Below, one piece after another: positions 26,999 through 35,588 of a stretch of DNA of 64,000 nucleotides; the stretch's first letter is position 1, and each line of letters opens with the position of its first letter. The notes beneath the pieces are model-generated. The model saw only the letters and a program-made list of their open reading frames with translations. It was not told the origin of the DNA and searched no databases. A program made the translations under genes and the position numbers. This DNA comes from Alcanivorax sp. DSM 26293. GTDB lineage: Bacteria > Pseudomonadota > Gammaproteobacteria > Pseudomonadales > Alcanivoracaceae. The stretch covers positions 237,539 through 301,538 of the forward strand of contig NZ_FNUM01000005.1 in NCBI RefSeq assembly GCF_900107995.1, written 5' to 3'.

Positions 26999-27364
26999 TT
27001 AAGCAGCCACTTGCTGTTCGCGCTGGTAGTAAATCGCCATGGTAACCAGATCGCAGAGATCGGCGTTGGGGTGGTCCGGGGATTTCGGCCCCAGGTTGGC
27101 GGTGACATCTTCCAGCTCGCTGCCATGGGGGTCATTCAGGTCGGCCAGGAACTCCCAGGCGTGGCCCTGATGATCCACCAGGGTGCCGGTGTAGACGCCA
27201 TCATCAAAACGGCAAACGCTGGAAAATACGGTGCTGGTGAGAGCAAAGCCGCGGGCGGTGATCCAGTCAGTCAGCGCCGGGTCCAGGCTGCCGTCGCGGA
27301 TTTGTGTGGTGATGCTGGCCACAGCATCCCAGGCATTGCGAGTGCTGGCTTTGTTCGGTTCCAT
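26999..27364 (-). CDS. Hypothetical protein, 121 residues
   Basis: A small acidic cytoplasmic protein without signal peptide, membrane segment or recognised domain. It contains a C-terminal segment LCDLVTMAIYYQREQ and a mixed alpha/beta-looking middle. ATG 27364 is the only good start. It is followed, across repeat copy B, by the FemAB-like gene. Coding status rests on length and codon use. Confidence 0.65.
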   Translation of the reverse strand: MEPNKASTRNAWDAVASITTQIRDGSLDPALTDWITARGFALTSTVFSSVCRFDDGVYTGTLVDHQGHAWEFLADLNDPHGSELEDVTANLGPKSPDHPNADLCDLVTMAIYYQREQQVAA

Positions 27365-27558
27365 GGCGTCTTCCTCGACCTTGCTTCCGGATCGTCCTTG
27401 AATGCGGCTGGCTTATCACACGGCTTGCGACCGGTGGCAGCGTTATGGCGATGACTGCATTGTGCCTGCAATCAAAAGCCGGTACAGCGGCGATTTGCCG
27501 CAAAAAGTGTAAGAGATATCGGACAAATGAACATTATTCATTTTTTTGATGTGCGCAT

Positions 27559-29466
27559 TTAGCCGTGTTGTCGGCCTGCGAAAAGGGGCGGCAAGGGGCA
27601 CTCCATCAAGGCGGCTATGGCGCGCAGCATTTCGGCTTCGCTCACCTGCACTTTGCCGTCCGCCAACACCAGGTCCGCCAGCCCGTCGATCACCGGGCCC
27701 TTGAGCAGGGGAGACAGGTCGGCAAGCCGATCCAGCGCCTGTCCCAGTCGTTGACTGCTGCACTGGGACAGAGGCAATAGGGTGCGAGCCTCCGGCAGCA
27801 GTCCATGACTGGCCTGTCGGAACAGGGCCCGGGCCTGCTCGTCGCGAGCGCCACTGGCCCAGGTCATCACCGAGAAGGCCAGTTGCAGCTCACCTGCCAC
27901 TGAGCGGTAGCGATTGAAGCGGGTGTGACGGTTGCGCCTGGCGTGATCGTCGAGTTGCTGTCGAGCCAGGGCGACCAGTGCCCACTCAAACAGGGTGGTG
28001 CGCTGGTCGGCCTGGGTCAGGCTTGTCAGCCGCTCCAGAATAGCCTTGCGCTGGGCTGAAGGTTGCCCCTTGAGGGTAGGAAGTGCCAGATCGATGATGG
28101 GCAGGCGCAGTCGGCTGCCCAGCTCGGACAGTTGCTGGCGCAAGGGCAGCAGATCAGACAGGTGTTCGCCCAGGCCGGCGCTCTGCAGAAGGCGTTGTGG
28201 ATCGCTGTCCGAGCTGCTGAGTATCAGCGCATACAGGGCCAGTTCGGCCTGGTGCGGGTTGTGAAGCTTTTTGTGCAGATCGGCAGGAAGGGTCTCCAGC
28301 AGGGTGCGGGCATAGCCCAGGTCCGCGTCGCTGACTGTCCCCACCCGCCGGGACGTTGCCGGCTCGGCCACAGTCGGCTCGACGCTGGCACCACTGTCTC
28401 CCTGGAATGCTGACACACCTTCCGGTACGGATGCGGTGGATGGCGTGGCGGCCTGGGTCGCCGAACGTGCGCGGCTGCGGGCCCGGGCAACCCAGTCGCT
28501 GCCCAGGGCGCCAAGACGGTCATCCAGCGGGGGGTGGGTGGCGAGCAGATTGCGAAAACGAAACCCCAGGGTTTCGCCGAAACACATATGGCTCATGTCT
28601 TCGGCGTGTACCGAATCCAGGTGGGAGCCGTCGCCGTTACGGATCTTGATCAACGCACCGGCCAGGCCGGCCGGGTTACGGGTGAACTGTACCGCGGAGG
28701 CGTCGGCCAGCAACTCTCGCTGCCGGGAAATGGCGGCCTTGATCAGCCGACCGAAAAACAGGCCCAGATAGCCCACCACTACCAGAGCCAGCGCTACCAG
28801 TATCAGGCTGTTGCCCTTGCGGTTGGAGGTGCTGCGACGGGAGGAGCCGCGCAGCATGAATTCGCCGATCTTGCCCACTGCCAGAATGCCCGCAAGCACG
28901 GCGATCAGTCGCAGATTCAGGCGCATGTCAGCGTTAAAAATATGACTGAATTCATGGGCGATCACGCCCTGGAGTTCGTCCCGGTCCAGTTTTTTCAAAG
29001 TGCCATGGGTGACCACCAGCACGGTTTCCGAGGGGCGGAAGCCGGCCACAAAGGCGTTAATCGCCTCTTCCTTGTCCAGAACATAAAACTGAGGGGCGGG
29101 GATGCCGGAGGCGATACTCATTTCCTCCACCACATTGATCAGTTTCTTTTCGTCGCCGTGCCGGGTATCCGGATCAATCGGGCGAGCGCCGAGCATGGCA
29201 GCAAGTCCCTTGCCTCCCCGCCGCAATTGCCAGGTCTTGAACAGGCAGCCACACACCATCACCAACAGGGTGAAGAGGGTGATCCAGAGCGTCAGAGGGT
29301 GACTAAACCACTGGCTGGGGGGGACCAGTCGTACGTCCATCCACACGAAGGCCAGCAGCAATGCCAGATTGACGCAGAGGACCACCGCCGCTACCGCGAG
29401 AATAAAATACAGGACCAGCAGTCCGGTCTTGCGGCGGGCCCGCTCCTGGTGCTGAAAGAAATCCAT
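27559..29466 (-). CDS. M48-family membrane metallopeptidase with long C-terminal domain
   Basis: A 635-residue HtpX-like zinc protease. Two N-terminal membrane segments (about 15-45 and 55-75) precede the peptidase domain with the zinc motif VIAHEFSHIFNADMR near residue 180, two further hydrophobic stretches (about 190-240) and the downstream zinc-ligand helix RELLADASAVQF. Residues ~330-635 form a long helical cytoplasmic extension with no known domain. It follows lemA by 10 bases in one operon; LemA-M48 pairs are widespread and appear to act on membrane proteins. The C-terminal domain may recruit the substrate. Confidence 0.9.
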   Translation of the reverse strand: MDFFQHQERARRKTGLLVLYFILAVAAVVLCVNLALLLAFVWMDVRLVPPSQWFSHPLTLWITLFTLLVMVCGCLFKTWQLRRGGKGLAAMLGARPIDPDTRHGDEKKLINVVEEMSIASGIPAPQFYVLDKEEAINAFVAGFRPSETVLVVTHGTLKKLDRDELQGVIAHEFSHIFNADMRLNLRLIAVLAGILAVGKIGEFMLRGSSRRSTSNRKGNSLILVALALVVVGYLGLFFGRLIKAAISRQRELLADASAVQFTRNPAGLAGALIKIRNGDGSHLDSVHAEDMSHMCFGETLGFRFRNLLATHPPLDDRLGALGSDWVARARSRARSATQAATPSTASVPEGVSAFQGDSGASVEPTVAEPATSRRVGTVSDADLGYARTLLETLPADLHKKLHNPHQAELALYALILSSSDSDPQRLLQSAGLGEHLSDLLPLRQQLSELGSRLRLPIIDLALPTLKGQPSAQRKAILERLTSLTQADQRTTLFEWALVALARQQLDDHARRNRHTRFNRYRSVAGELQLAFSVMTWASGARDEQARALFRQASHGLLPEARTLLPLSQCSSQRLGQALDRLADLSPLLKGPVIDGLADLVLADGKVQVSEAEMLRAIAALMECPLPPLFAGRQHG

Positions 29467-29476
29467 GGTGGCCGAC

Positions 29477-30064
29477 TCAGAAGGTGACTTTCACCGCCTG
29501 ACGCGCTTCCTCGGTTTCAATCTTGAGCAGTTGGGCTTCCTTGAAGCTGCCGAACAGGCCGCCGATAAAATTCTGCGGGAACTGTTCGCGGTAGGTGTTG
29601 TAGTTCATCACCGCATCATTGAACGCCTGGCGGGCAAAACCGATGCGGTTTTCCGTGCTGCTGAGCTCTTCCATCAATTGGGCCATGGTCTCGTTGGCCT
29701 TCAGATCCGGGTAGTTTTCGCTGAGGGCGAAGAAGTTGGCCAGGGAGCCGGAGAGCAGGGATTCGGCCTTGCCCAGATTGCGGACCGCGCCAGCATCGTC
29801 AGGATGGTCTGCAGCGGTTTTTTTGGCGTTCACTGCCTGATTACGGGCCTCAATCACCTGGGTCAGGGTATCTTTTTCATGGCTCATGTAGGCCTTGGCG
29901 GTTTCCACCAGATTGGGGATCAGGTCATGACGGCGCTGCAGTTGCACATCAATCTGGGCGAAGCCGTTCTTGAAACGGTTCTTGAGTGCAATCAAACGGT
30001 TGTAGACGGCGATGATGTAGATGATGACGGCGACGATCACACCGATAAAGATAAGAGTCCCCAT
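29477..30064 (-). CDS. lemA: LemA-family protein
   Basis: A 195-residue protein with one N-terminal membrane helix (about residues 3-20) and a cytosolic helical LemA domain: YNRLIALKNRFKNGFAQIDVQL, QRRHDLIPNLVETAKAYM, ENYPDLKANETMAQLMEELSSTENRI, FNDAVMNYNTYREQFP (quoted separately). Together with the M48 peptidase it forms a two-gene operon. A second LemA protein, of lipoprotein type, is encoded at 58613. Function in this family is not settled. Confidence 0.92.
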   Translation of the reverse strand: MGTLIFIGVIVAVIIYIIAVYNRLIALKNRFKNGFAQIDVQLQRRHDLIPNLVETAKAYMSHEKDTLTQVIEARNQAVNAKKTAADHPDDAGAVRNLGKAESLLSGSLANFFALSENYPDLKANETMAQLMEELSSTENRIGFARQAFNDAVMNYNTYREQFPQNFIGGLFGSFKEAQLLKIETEEARQAVKVTF

Positions 30065-30382
30065 GACGACAGCCTTCCCCGTGCAGTTTTATTGTGGCTA
30101 TAAACTACTGCAAAAGTGTTAATGGGGAAAGGCGGCACTAGTAGGCGCCTGTAGGAACGGAGCGTAGCGGAGTAACGCACGCAGTTCCGTGCGGCCCGAA
30201 GGGTGAGCGTAGCCAGTACACCTCTTGAGGTGCGAATCCGAGCCCTGGCGAAGGAGTAGCGGTGATCCTTGCTTCAATGCTTTATCAATAAAATGCTTTT
30301 GGCGCTAACCTCTAACGCATCCCTCGCTATCGCTCGGTTCGCACCTCGAGAGGGCTCCTACAGTGGTTTCGTAGAGAGGCTG
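30065..30382. repeat. Intergenic region with mosaic repeat, copy C
   Basis: A 318-base gap without a gene. Repeat blocks: TGTAGGAACGGAGCGTAGCG and GTAACGCACGC (30150-30182), GGCCCGAAGGGTGAGCG (30192-30208), CCTCTTGAGGTGCGAATCCG (30221-30240), and a final GCTATCGCTCGGTTCGCACC...GCTCCTACAG stretch (30327-30363). The blocks occur in the same order as in copy A read on its minus strand. Confidence 0.8.
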
Positions 30383-30838
30383 TCAGTATTTGATCCCCCA
30401 CTTGCGATACAGAAATCCCATGATCCAGGCCGGACCAATCATCAGGTACTGGATATCCTCGAAGAAGGACGGTTTCTTGCCTTCCACTTTGTGGCCCCAG
30501 AACTGGCCGATCCAGGCGACCACGAACAGAACCAGGGAAACCCAGAAGACGCTGGCACCGCTGGCGGCAATCAGGGAGAGAACGAACAGGCAGGCCAGAC
30601 TGAAAATCAGCATTCCCAGGGCAATGGGGCGGGAAAGACGTGCGTAATAGAGGGTGACGCCAACCAGGGTGAGAAAGGCCCAGAAGCCGGCGAAGAAGGG
30701 TGCAGGCAGTGCCCACAGGAACCCCACTATGCTGAAGAAGATCACCGGGACACAGATAAAGTGTACTTTCTTGTTCGTTGGGTTCTGGTGGCTCTCGCCG
30801 TAGGCGTCCAGCCACTCATCCATGCTGCGGGTAGTCAT
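30383..30838 (-). CDS. Mpo1-like/DUF962 membrane protein
   Basis: A 151-residue protein with about four hydrophobic segments. It begins with the family block LDAYGESHQNPTNKKVHF and has the later block WIGQFWGHKVEGKKPSFFED; the histidines in these (YGESH, KKVHF, FWGHK) are the metal-binding residues of the Mpo1 2-hydroxy-fatty-acid dioxygenase family. The predicted reaction is alpha-oxidation of 2-hydroxy fatty acids at the membrane, iron-dependent. It is monocistronic, with an inverted repeat between it and the oxidase-assembly genes. Confidence 0.88.
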   Translation of the reverse strand: MTTRSMDEWLDAYGESHQNPTNKKVHFICVPVIFFSIVGFLWALPAPFFAGFWAFLTLVGVTLYYARLSRPIALGMLIFSLACLFVLSLIAASGASVFWVSLVLFVVAWIGQFWGHKVEGKKPSFFEDIQYLMIGPAWIMGFLYRKWGIKY

Positions 30839-30910
30839 GATTTACTCCCTCGGTGTGTTTGCCGTTATCAGGAGTATCGCACCCAAAATGCAGCTCGGAA
30901 AGTTCGGCTG

Positions 30911-30987
30911 CGAGCGACGAGAAGCGAGTTGCGAAAGGCCAGGTCGGGCCTGGGGCTTGCTTTTCGCGACTCGAAACTCGTATCGGG
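30911..30987. repeat. Inverted repeat with GCGAGTTGCGAAA-type arms
   Basis: Arm CGAGCGACGAGAAGCGAGTT with following GCGAAA (30911-30936) pairs with TTTTCGCGACTCGAAACTCG (30961-30980). The arms are imperfect. It lies between the cyoE stop and the Mpo1-like start. It closely resembles the element at 41293-41377 in both sequence and position between genes. Confidence 0.65.
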
Positions 30988-30998
30988 AAATGTCTTGC

Positions 30999-31910
30999 TT
31001 ACGCGCCAAGCCACCCGGCCACAGCCTGCGGCGTCACCGGCAGATAGTGATCCACCAGCAGCGCGGTGAACAGCGCGAACAGATAGGTAATGGAATAACC
31101 GAAGGTTTTCATCGGCAGCTTGGGGTCGGTGGAGAACCGCAGTCGCACCGCGTGGTAGAGAAACACCAGCCCGAGAATCAGGGCGCTGAGCAGGTAGATC
31201 AGGCCGCTCATACCGGTGAGATAGGGCAGCAGGGTGCAGATAAACAGCAGGATGGTGTAGTAGAGCACCGATTCCCGGGTAAAGGGGATGCCGTGGGTCA
31301 CCGGCAGCATGGGGATATCTGCCTTGGCGTATTCGTCCCGGCGGTGAATGGCCAGGGCCCAGAAATGCGGTGGCGTCCAGACGAAGATGATCAGCACCAG
31401 CAGCCAGGCGTAGGGATGCACTTCCCCGGTGACCGCCACCCAGCCCAGTAGTGGGGGAATCGCCCCGGCAATACCGCCGATAACGATATTCTGAGGGGTG
31501 GCACGCTTCAGATAGAGGGTATAGACGAAGGCGTAGCCGACGAAGCCGAACAGGGTTAGCCAGGCGGTGATCGGATTGACCAGAAAATACAGCATGACCA
31601 TGGATGCGGCCGCCAGCAGCACCGCGAAGGCAATGGCGGCTTTTGGGCTCAGCTTGCCGGCCACCAGCGGGCGTTTTTCGGTGCGTTTCATTATCGCATC
31701 GATTTTCTGGTCCATGATCTGGTTGATGGCCGCGGACGACATCATGGCCAGGGTCAGTCCCAGGAACGCCGGAATGAAGATCTCCATGGGCACCATGCCG
31801 GCTGGCTCGGTGGCCAGAAACATGCCGGCCACGGCGGTCACCATCAGCAGCATGACAACCCCGGGCTTGGTCAGGGCCAGATAGTCGCGCCAGGTGGCAG
31901 GTTGGCTCAT
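30999..31910 (-). CDS. cyoE: Protoheme IX farnesyltransferase (heme O synthase)
   Basis: A 303-residue polytopic prenyltransferase with about nine membrane segments. The polyprenyl-diphosphate site is in SSAAINQIMDQKIDAIMKRT (NxxxD), a second block is RTEKRPLVAG, and a third is WTPPHFWALAIHRRDEY. It converts heme B to heme O for the aa3-type oxidase. ATG 31910 is preceded by AAGGAG within the ctaA stop region; the frame extends to 31967 but overlaps ctaA coding. Also called ctaB. Last gene of the assembly operon. Confidence 0.95.
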   Translation of the reverse strand: MSQPATWRDYLALTKPGVVMLLMVTAVAGMFLATEPAGMVPMEIFIPAFLGLTLAMMSSAAINQIMDQKIDAIMKRTEKRPLVAGKLSPKAAIAFAVLLAAASMVMLYFLVNPITAWLTLFGFVGYAFVYTLYLKRATPQNIVIGGIAGAIPPLLGWVAVTGEVHPYAWLLVLIIFVWTPPHFWALAIHRRDEYAKADIPMLPVTHGIPFTRESVLYYTILLFICTLLPYLTGMSGLIYLLSALILGLVFLYHAVRLRFSTDPKLPMKTFGYSITYLFALFTALLVDHYLPVTPQAVAGWLGA

Positions 31911-31912
31911 GG

Positions 31913-32983
31913 TCACGCTCCTTGCGCTTTGGACGATGTTGACGCAGATGGTTTGCGCAGGCCGCATTTCACGTTGATGGCACGGATAAACAGCACCAGG
32001 CTGGCAAGCAGCAATACGGCCACGAAGTTATGGGCCACGGCCACATCCAGGGGAACGGCAAACATCACATTACTCAGCCCCAGGCCGATTTGCACCACCA
32101 GCAGGCCAAGGATCACCAGGGCAAAATTGCGGAAAAAGACGCTGCGGGCCCGCAGCAAGATTTTACCCACCAGTGCCAGCACCAGCAGGGTCACCAGCAA
32201 GGCGCCGAAGCGATGCATCACATGAATCGTGGTGCGGGCGTCGTTATCCAGCACGCCAAATTCGTAGTCCGGTTTGTCATGCTCGTGCCCCCAGAAAATA
32301 AAGGCCTCCTCGAAGTCCAGACGGTCCTGCCAGCCTTCTTCGCACACCGGCAGTTCGGTACAGGCGACCGCCGCATAGTTGCTGGCGGTCCAGCCGCCCA
32401 GCGCAATCTGCAGGATCACGGCTACCAGGGTGATCGAGGCAAGCGGTTTCAGCATGCGCACGTCGCAATCATTGAGGAAGCTGGGCCACCGGTAAAGCCG
32501 CGCCGTCAGCAGTACCAACAACGTGAATGTGGTGAATCCCCCCAGCAAGTGCAGCATCACGATGGTGGGTTGCAGCCCCATGGTGACGGTCCATTTGCCG
32601 AGAATCCCCTGGAAGATCACCAGAGCCAGCAGGAACAGGGGCAGTTTGACCGGTTGTTTCTCTTTTTTGCGATTGAGCAATGAGAGTGCGGCGATGATGA
32701 GAATTACCAGGCCCAGCTTGGAGGCAAAATAGCGGTGGACCATCTCCGGTACGGTTTTGTGCGCTTCGCGAAGGCTGCCCGGCATGGCGCTGTTGGTCGT
32801 GTTGACATGATCGATGGCTTTTCGAACATCCAGGTGTCCATAGCAACCGGGCCAGTCCGGACAACCCAGGCCGGCATCCGACAGACGTGTCCAAGCACCA
32901 AGGATAATGACGACTGACACCATAAGCACAGCCAGTACGCAAAAACGGCGCAGCCAGATTTGTGAGCGAGTAAGCGCTTGCAT
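31913..32983 (-). CDS. ctaA: Heme A synthase (COX15/CtaA family)
   Basis: A 356-residue membrane protein with about eight membrane segments that oxidises heme O to heme A. Family marks are WTRLSDAGLGCPDWPGCYG at the N-terminus and conserved histidines in ETVHRY-like (here PEMVHRYFASKLG), MLHLLGG, TTIHVMHRFGA and AHNFVAVLLL. The stop is two bases before the cyoE start. The long form with the CPDWPGC cysteine pair is typical of proteobacterial type. Confidence 0.94.
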   Translation of the reverse strand: MQALTRSQIWLRRFCVLAVLMVSVVIILGAWTRLSDAGLGCPDWPGCYGHLDVRKAIDHVNTTNSAMPGSLREAHKTVPEMVHRYFASKLGLVILIIAALSLLNRKKEKQPVKLPLFLLALVIFQGILGKWTVTMGLQPTIVMLHLLGGFTTFTLLVLLTARLYRWPSFLNDCDVRMLKPLASITLVAVILQIALGGWTASNYAAVACTELPVCEEGWQDRLDFEEAFIFWGHEHDKPDYEFGVLDNDARTTIHVMHRFGALLVTLLVLALVGKILLRARSVFFRNFALVILGLLVVQIGLGLSNVMFAVPLDVAVAHNFVAVLLLASLVLFIRAINVKCGLRKPSASTSSKAQGA

Positions 32984-32996
32984 AGTTAGCGTTCCG

Positions 32997-33611
32997 TTAA
33001 CCGATCAGAGACCCTTTCAGGGTGCGTTTGAGATCGACGCGGATGTTTTCCGCCTCTTCCAGGGTGGCATCCATGTTTTCGTGCGTGGGATAACGCATGA
33101 AGATCTGGCCGTCCGGGCTGACCAGGAAAATATCGCCAATCGGTTCACCGGTGGTCGTGTCGTAAACCGGTGCCAGGGCGGTATTCACGGTTTGCGGATC
33201 GGCATGAATGGAGACCATGCCGTCCACGTTATTGTTGAGGAAGTCGTTCAGGGCTTCGCTGGGCGGGGCCGTATGCAGGATTACGCGGCGCACCCTGTCC
33301 ACATCGGCACCCAGGGTCAGGCGTACCTGGCGAATCTGGTAGTAGAGACCATTCTTGCAGCGGGTGTCACAGTCGCTGCCTGCCACATACAGGATGGTCC
33401 ACAGGCCGGCCATGTCGTCGCCGTTATAGTTTTCACCCTCTTCATCGACGGCATTCAGGGTGGCCATGTCGATATGGGGAATCAGCAGTTGGCCCTTGTT
33501 TTCCCTTGGCAGTTCCCAGGGGTCTATCAGAAAGCGACCCGCCAGAAAAAACAGGATAAAAGGGGCAACGATTGCCACCAGAGTGGCAATGTTCTTGATC
33601 CGTGGAGACAT
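32997..33611 (-). CDS. Cytochrome oxidase assembly-associated membrane protein
   Basis: A 204-residue protein with one N-terminal membrane helix (about residues 8-27) and a periplasmic domain containing TILYVAGSDCDTRCKNGLYY (CxxxC), resembling a reduced SCO/thioredoxin-like fold, and DIFLVSPDGQIFMRYPTHEN. It is the 'hypothetical' always found between SURF1 and ctaA in Pseudomonas-type cox clusters. The start shares one base with the SURF1 stop. A redox or copper-handling role in oxidase assembly is inferred from the CxxxC motif and neighbours. Confidence 0.82.
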   Translation of the reverse strand: MSPRIKNIATLVAIVAPFILFFLAGRFLIDPWELPRENKGQLLIPHIDMATLNAVDEEGENYNGDDMAGLWTILYVAGSDCDTRCKNGLYYQIRQVRLTLGADVDRVRRVILHTAPPSEALNDFLNNNVDGMVSIHADPQTVNTALAPVYDTTTGEPIGDIFLVSPDGQIFMRYPTHENMDATLEEAENIRVDLKRTLKGSLIG

Positions 33612-34363
33612 TAGGTGTCCTCTCGGGTTCTGCGCCGGTTGCGCACGGCGGCGGCAACATATATCAGCAGTGCGGCCAATGCCAGTGCAAACCACTGCAG
33701 CGCATACGCCTTGTGTTTGTCCGGGCCCATGGGGGCGATGTCCTGCCAGGGGCGAGGCAAGGGCGCCTGGCCGCCCAGAGCCAGATCCGGGCGCACCCGG
33801 ATTTCGAAGGGCGCCAATTCTACCCCAAGTTTTTCGCCAATGGCGTCAAAATCCACTTTCTGTACACGCAAAGGCCACTGATTGTCGGGCAATGGGGCAT
33901 TCTGCAGGACAAATGTCTCCCGGGAGGGGCGATACACCGTGCCCTCCACCGTAATTGTCCCGCTGATGGCGGCTATCTCCGGCAACTGCTCCCGGCTGGC
34001 GCCGCGAGGCAGCCAGCCCCGGTTGATCAACACCCAATGATTCTCCGGGGTCTGCAGGGGGGTAAGAAGATAGTAACCGGCGATTCCATCACGGATGCGG
34101 TTGTCCAGCAGCACGTTGTGGGTGTTATCCAGTCTGCCGGAGAGCGCGGCTTGTCTGTGAAGGGGGGCAGGATCAGCCAGCAGGGCGGGCAGGCTTGCTG
34201 CCGGTTGGCGAGCCTTTTCTTCCTGTGTCGCCAGCCACAGACGTTTTTCCTCGGCCCGTTCCAGCTGCCACCAGCTCAGCCGCAGGCAGATGGCTACCAC
34301 CGCAAGGGTAGCCAGAAAGGCGATCCAGGACAGAACCGGACGCCGGCTCTCGGTGTTTGACAT
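33611..34363 (-). CDS. SURF1-family cytochrome oxidase assembly protein
   Basis: A 250-residue protein with the SURF1 topology: membrane helix at each end (about 13-31 and 222-242) and a periplasmic loop. Conserved WWQLERAEEKR, VLLDNRIRDGIAGYYLLTPL, WVLINRGWLPRG and HKAYALQWFALA are visible. SURF1 assists heme A insertion into subunit I. ATG 34363 is chosen; the frame extends to 34441 over unconserved sequence. First gene of the minus-strand assembly operon. Confidence 0.93.
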   Translation of the reverse strand: MSNTESRRPVLSWIAFLATLAVVAICLRLSWWQLERAEEKRLWLATQEEKARQPAASLPALLADPAPLHRQAALSGRLDNTHNVLLDNRIRDGIAGYYLLTPLQTPENHWVLINRGWLPRGASREQLPEIAAISGTITVEGTVYRPSRETFVLQNAPLPDNQWPLRVQKVDFDAIGEKLGVELAPFEIRVRPDLALGGQAPLPRPWQDIAPMGPDKHKAYALQWFALALAALLIYVAAAVRNRRRTREDT

Positions 34364-34523
34364 GATCTTTGCTCTCGCGATTGCAGCATCCATGATGAAT
34401 GGGCTGCAGCGGATAGTGCGTGCACTGGCCGGGGCGGCCATTACAATGGCGGCACAGTATAGTAAAGCCCGCTTGCCGCCAAGCGCGTGTCAAGACCGAG
34501 GGCCATCGAGACGGAGTGTATGT

Positions 34524-34781
34524 ATGTGGTGGGTGAAACTGATAGTCATCGTGCTGTTGATTGCGGCGGTGGTTTCCCTGGGGCGGGCGCTGTTCTCCCT
34601 GGTCAAGGATGATGGCAGGTCCGGCAAGACCATGCGTGCCCTGGCCTGGCGGGTAGGGTTTTCGGCGGTGATCTTCCTGTTCATCCTGCTGAGCATGATG
34701 ATGGGCTGGATTCAGCCTCACGATGTGAATCCCACCAAACGTTACGGTCAGCCCATCGAGCAGAGCGCCCCGGCCCAGTAA
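34524..34781 (+). CDS. Twin-transmembrane protein (DUF2909 type)
   Basis: An 85-residue protein with two membrane helices (about residues 4-24 and 43-62) joined by a basic loop (VKDDGRSGKTMRALAWR). DUF2909 proteins are a constant member of Pseudomonas-type oxidase clusters next to SURF1. ATG 34524 follows GGAG at a good distance. Here it is divergent from SURF1, about 1.2 kb upstream of coxB and on the same strand. Role unknown, probably a small assembly or stability factor. Confidence 0.85.
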   Translation: MWWVKLIVIVLLIAAVVSLGRALFSLVKDDGRSGKTMRALAWRVGFSAVIFLFILLSMMMGWIQPHDVNPTKRYGQPIEQSAPAQ

Positions 34782-34981
34782 CGCTCCCTGCTTGTAGTAA
34801 GAAGAAGCGGCTTGTAAAAGTCAGGTAAAAACGGGCCGGGTCCCCGAACTTCTCCTGAGTGCCGGCCTCTCACCTGACGAGCCCGCCGGGTGCGGGCACA
34901 GTGTGGTGAAGGGCCAGGAAATGGATGGCCAGGGAGCAGGATGCACTTCACCCCATCCTCGAATTGTCTGGAGGCTGCGTT

Positions 34982-35098
34982 ATGGAATGGATAACCCGAG
35001 TGATGGTGGTTCTGTTCGTGCGGTTGCTGGCCCGGGCCGAGCAGGTGACGCTCAATACCGGCGACCCGCTGCGCGATTCGGCGAAACCCCGGGTTTGA
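34982..35098 (+). CDS. Possible small membrane protein, 38 residues
   Basis: ATG 34982 is preceded at 7 bases by TGGAGG (34969-34974), a strong ribosome site. The 38-codon frame encodes an amphipathic or membrane-type helix (WITRVMVVLFVRLLARAEQV) and a hydrophilic tail ending in AKPRV. Third-codon positions are GC-rich as in neighbouring genes. It lies in the otherwise empty 477-base gap between the DUF2909 and DUF1820 genes. No family is recognised and a chance frame cannot be ruled out. Confidence 0.45.
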   Translation: MEWITRVMVVLFVRLLARAEQVTLNTGDPLRDSAKPRV

Positions 35099-35203
35099 AC
35101 CCGATCACATTTTTTTCCGGTGGGTGGAACCTTTTTCCCCGCCGGTGGACCAATCAGGTAAGCAAGATACGTTTTCTCCTCTTGTAACATCAGGCAACCC
35201 TCG

Positions 35204-35237
35204 GGGCGTTCAGTAAGACTGGCGCCCTTCTTTTTTG
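35204..35237 (+). terminator. Possible terminator after the small frame
   Basis: A 5-bp stem GGGCG/CGCCC (35204-35208 with 35223-35227), loop 14 bases, followed by TTCTTTTTTG. It is weak in stem but has a good T-run, and could end plus-strand transcription before the convergent DUF1820 gene. Confidence 0.4.
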
Positions 35238-35258
35238 TCTGATGTCCGGCGAGAAGGG

Positions 35259-35588
35259 TTACTTCTTGGGTGCCGGCCCCGGCGGCATGGGAAAAGCGGT
35301 GATATTGTTGCCGCTGGACTCGATGATCTTGCCGACGCCTTCCTTTTCCACCTCATCGATACGGATCACCGCGTGCAGGGGAATAAAGGAACGCATCACA
35401 TCGTTGAATTCCCGTTTCAGCTTTTCCTCCCCCGGGTCCACTACCAGGCTGGCCCGCTCTCCGAACAGAAAGTCTTCCACCTCGACAAAGCCGTAAAGGT
35501 CGCTTTGGTATATCTGTGAGGCATAGATCTCGTACACATGACCTTGATTGTGGAATATCACCCGATAGATTTGACGTCGTTTTGACAT
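35259..35588 (-). CDS. DUF1820-family protein
   Basis: A 109-residue cytoplasmic protein. The family pattern is clear: YRVIFHNQGHVYEIYA, LYGFVEVEDFLFGE, REFNDVMRSFIPLHAVIRID and a proline-rich C-terminus (PMPPGPAPKK). Members are common in gammaproteobacteria and have no established function. The gene is divergent from coxB and stands alone. Confidence 0.88.
   Translation of the reverse strand: MSKRRQIYRVIFHNQGHVYEIYASQIYQSDLYGFVEVEDFLFGERASLVVDPGEEKLKREFNDVMRSFIPLHAVIRIDEVEKEGVGKIIESSGNNITAFPMPPGPAPKK

Noticed and set aside
10481..30363. Mosaic repeats as a CRISPR array or phage remnant
   Set aside because: Copies are kilobases apart, without regular spacers, cas genes, integrase or attachment sites.
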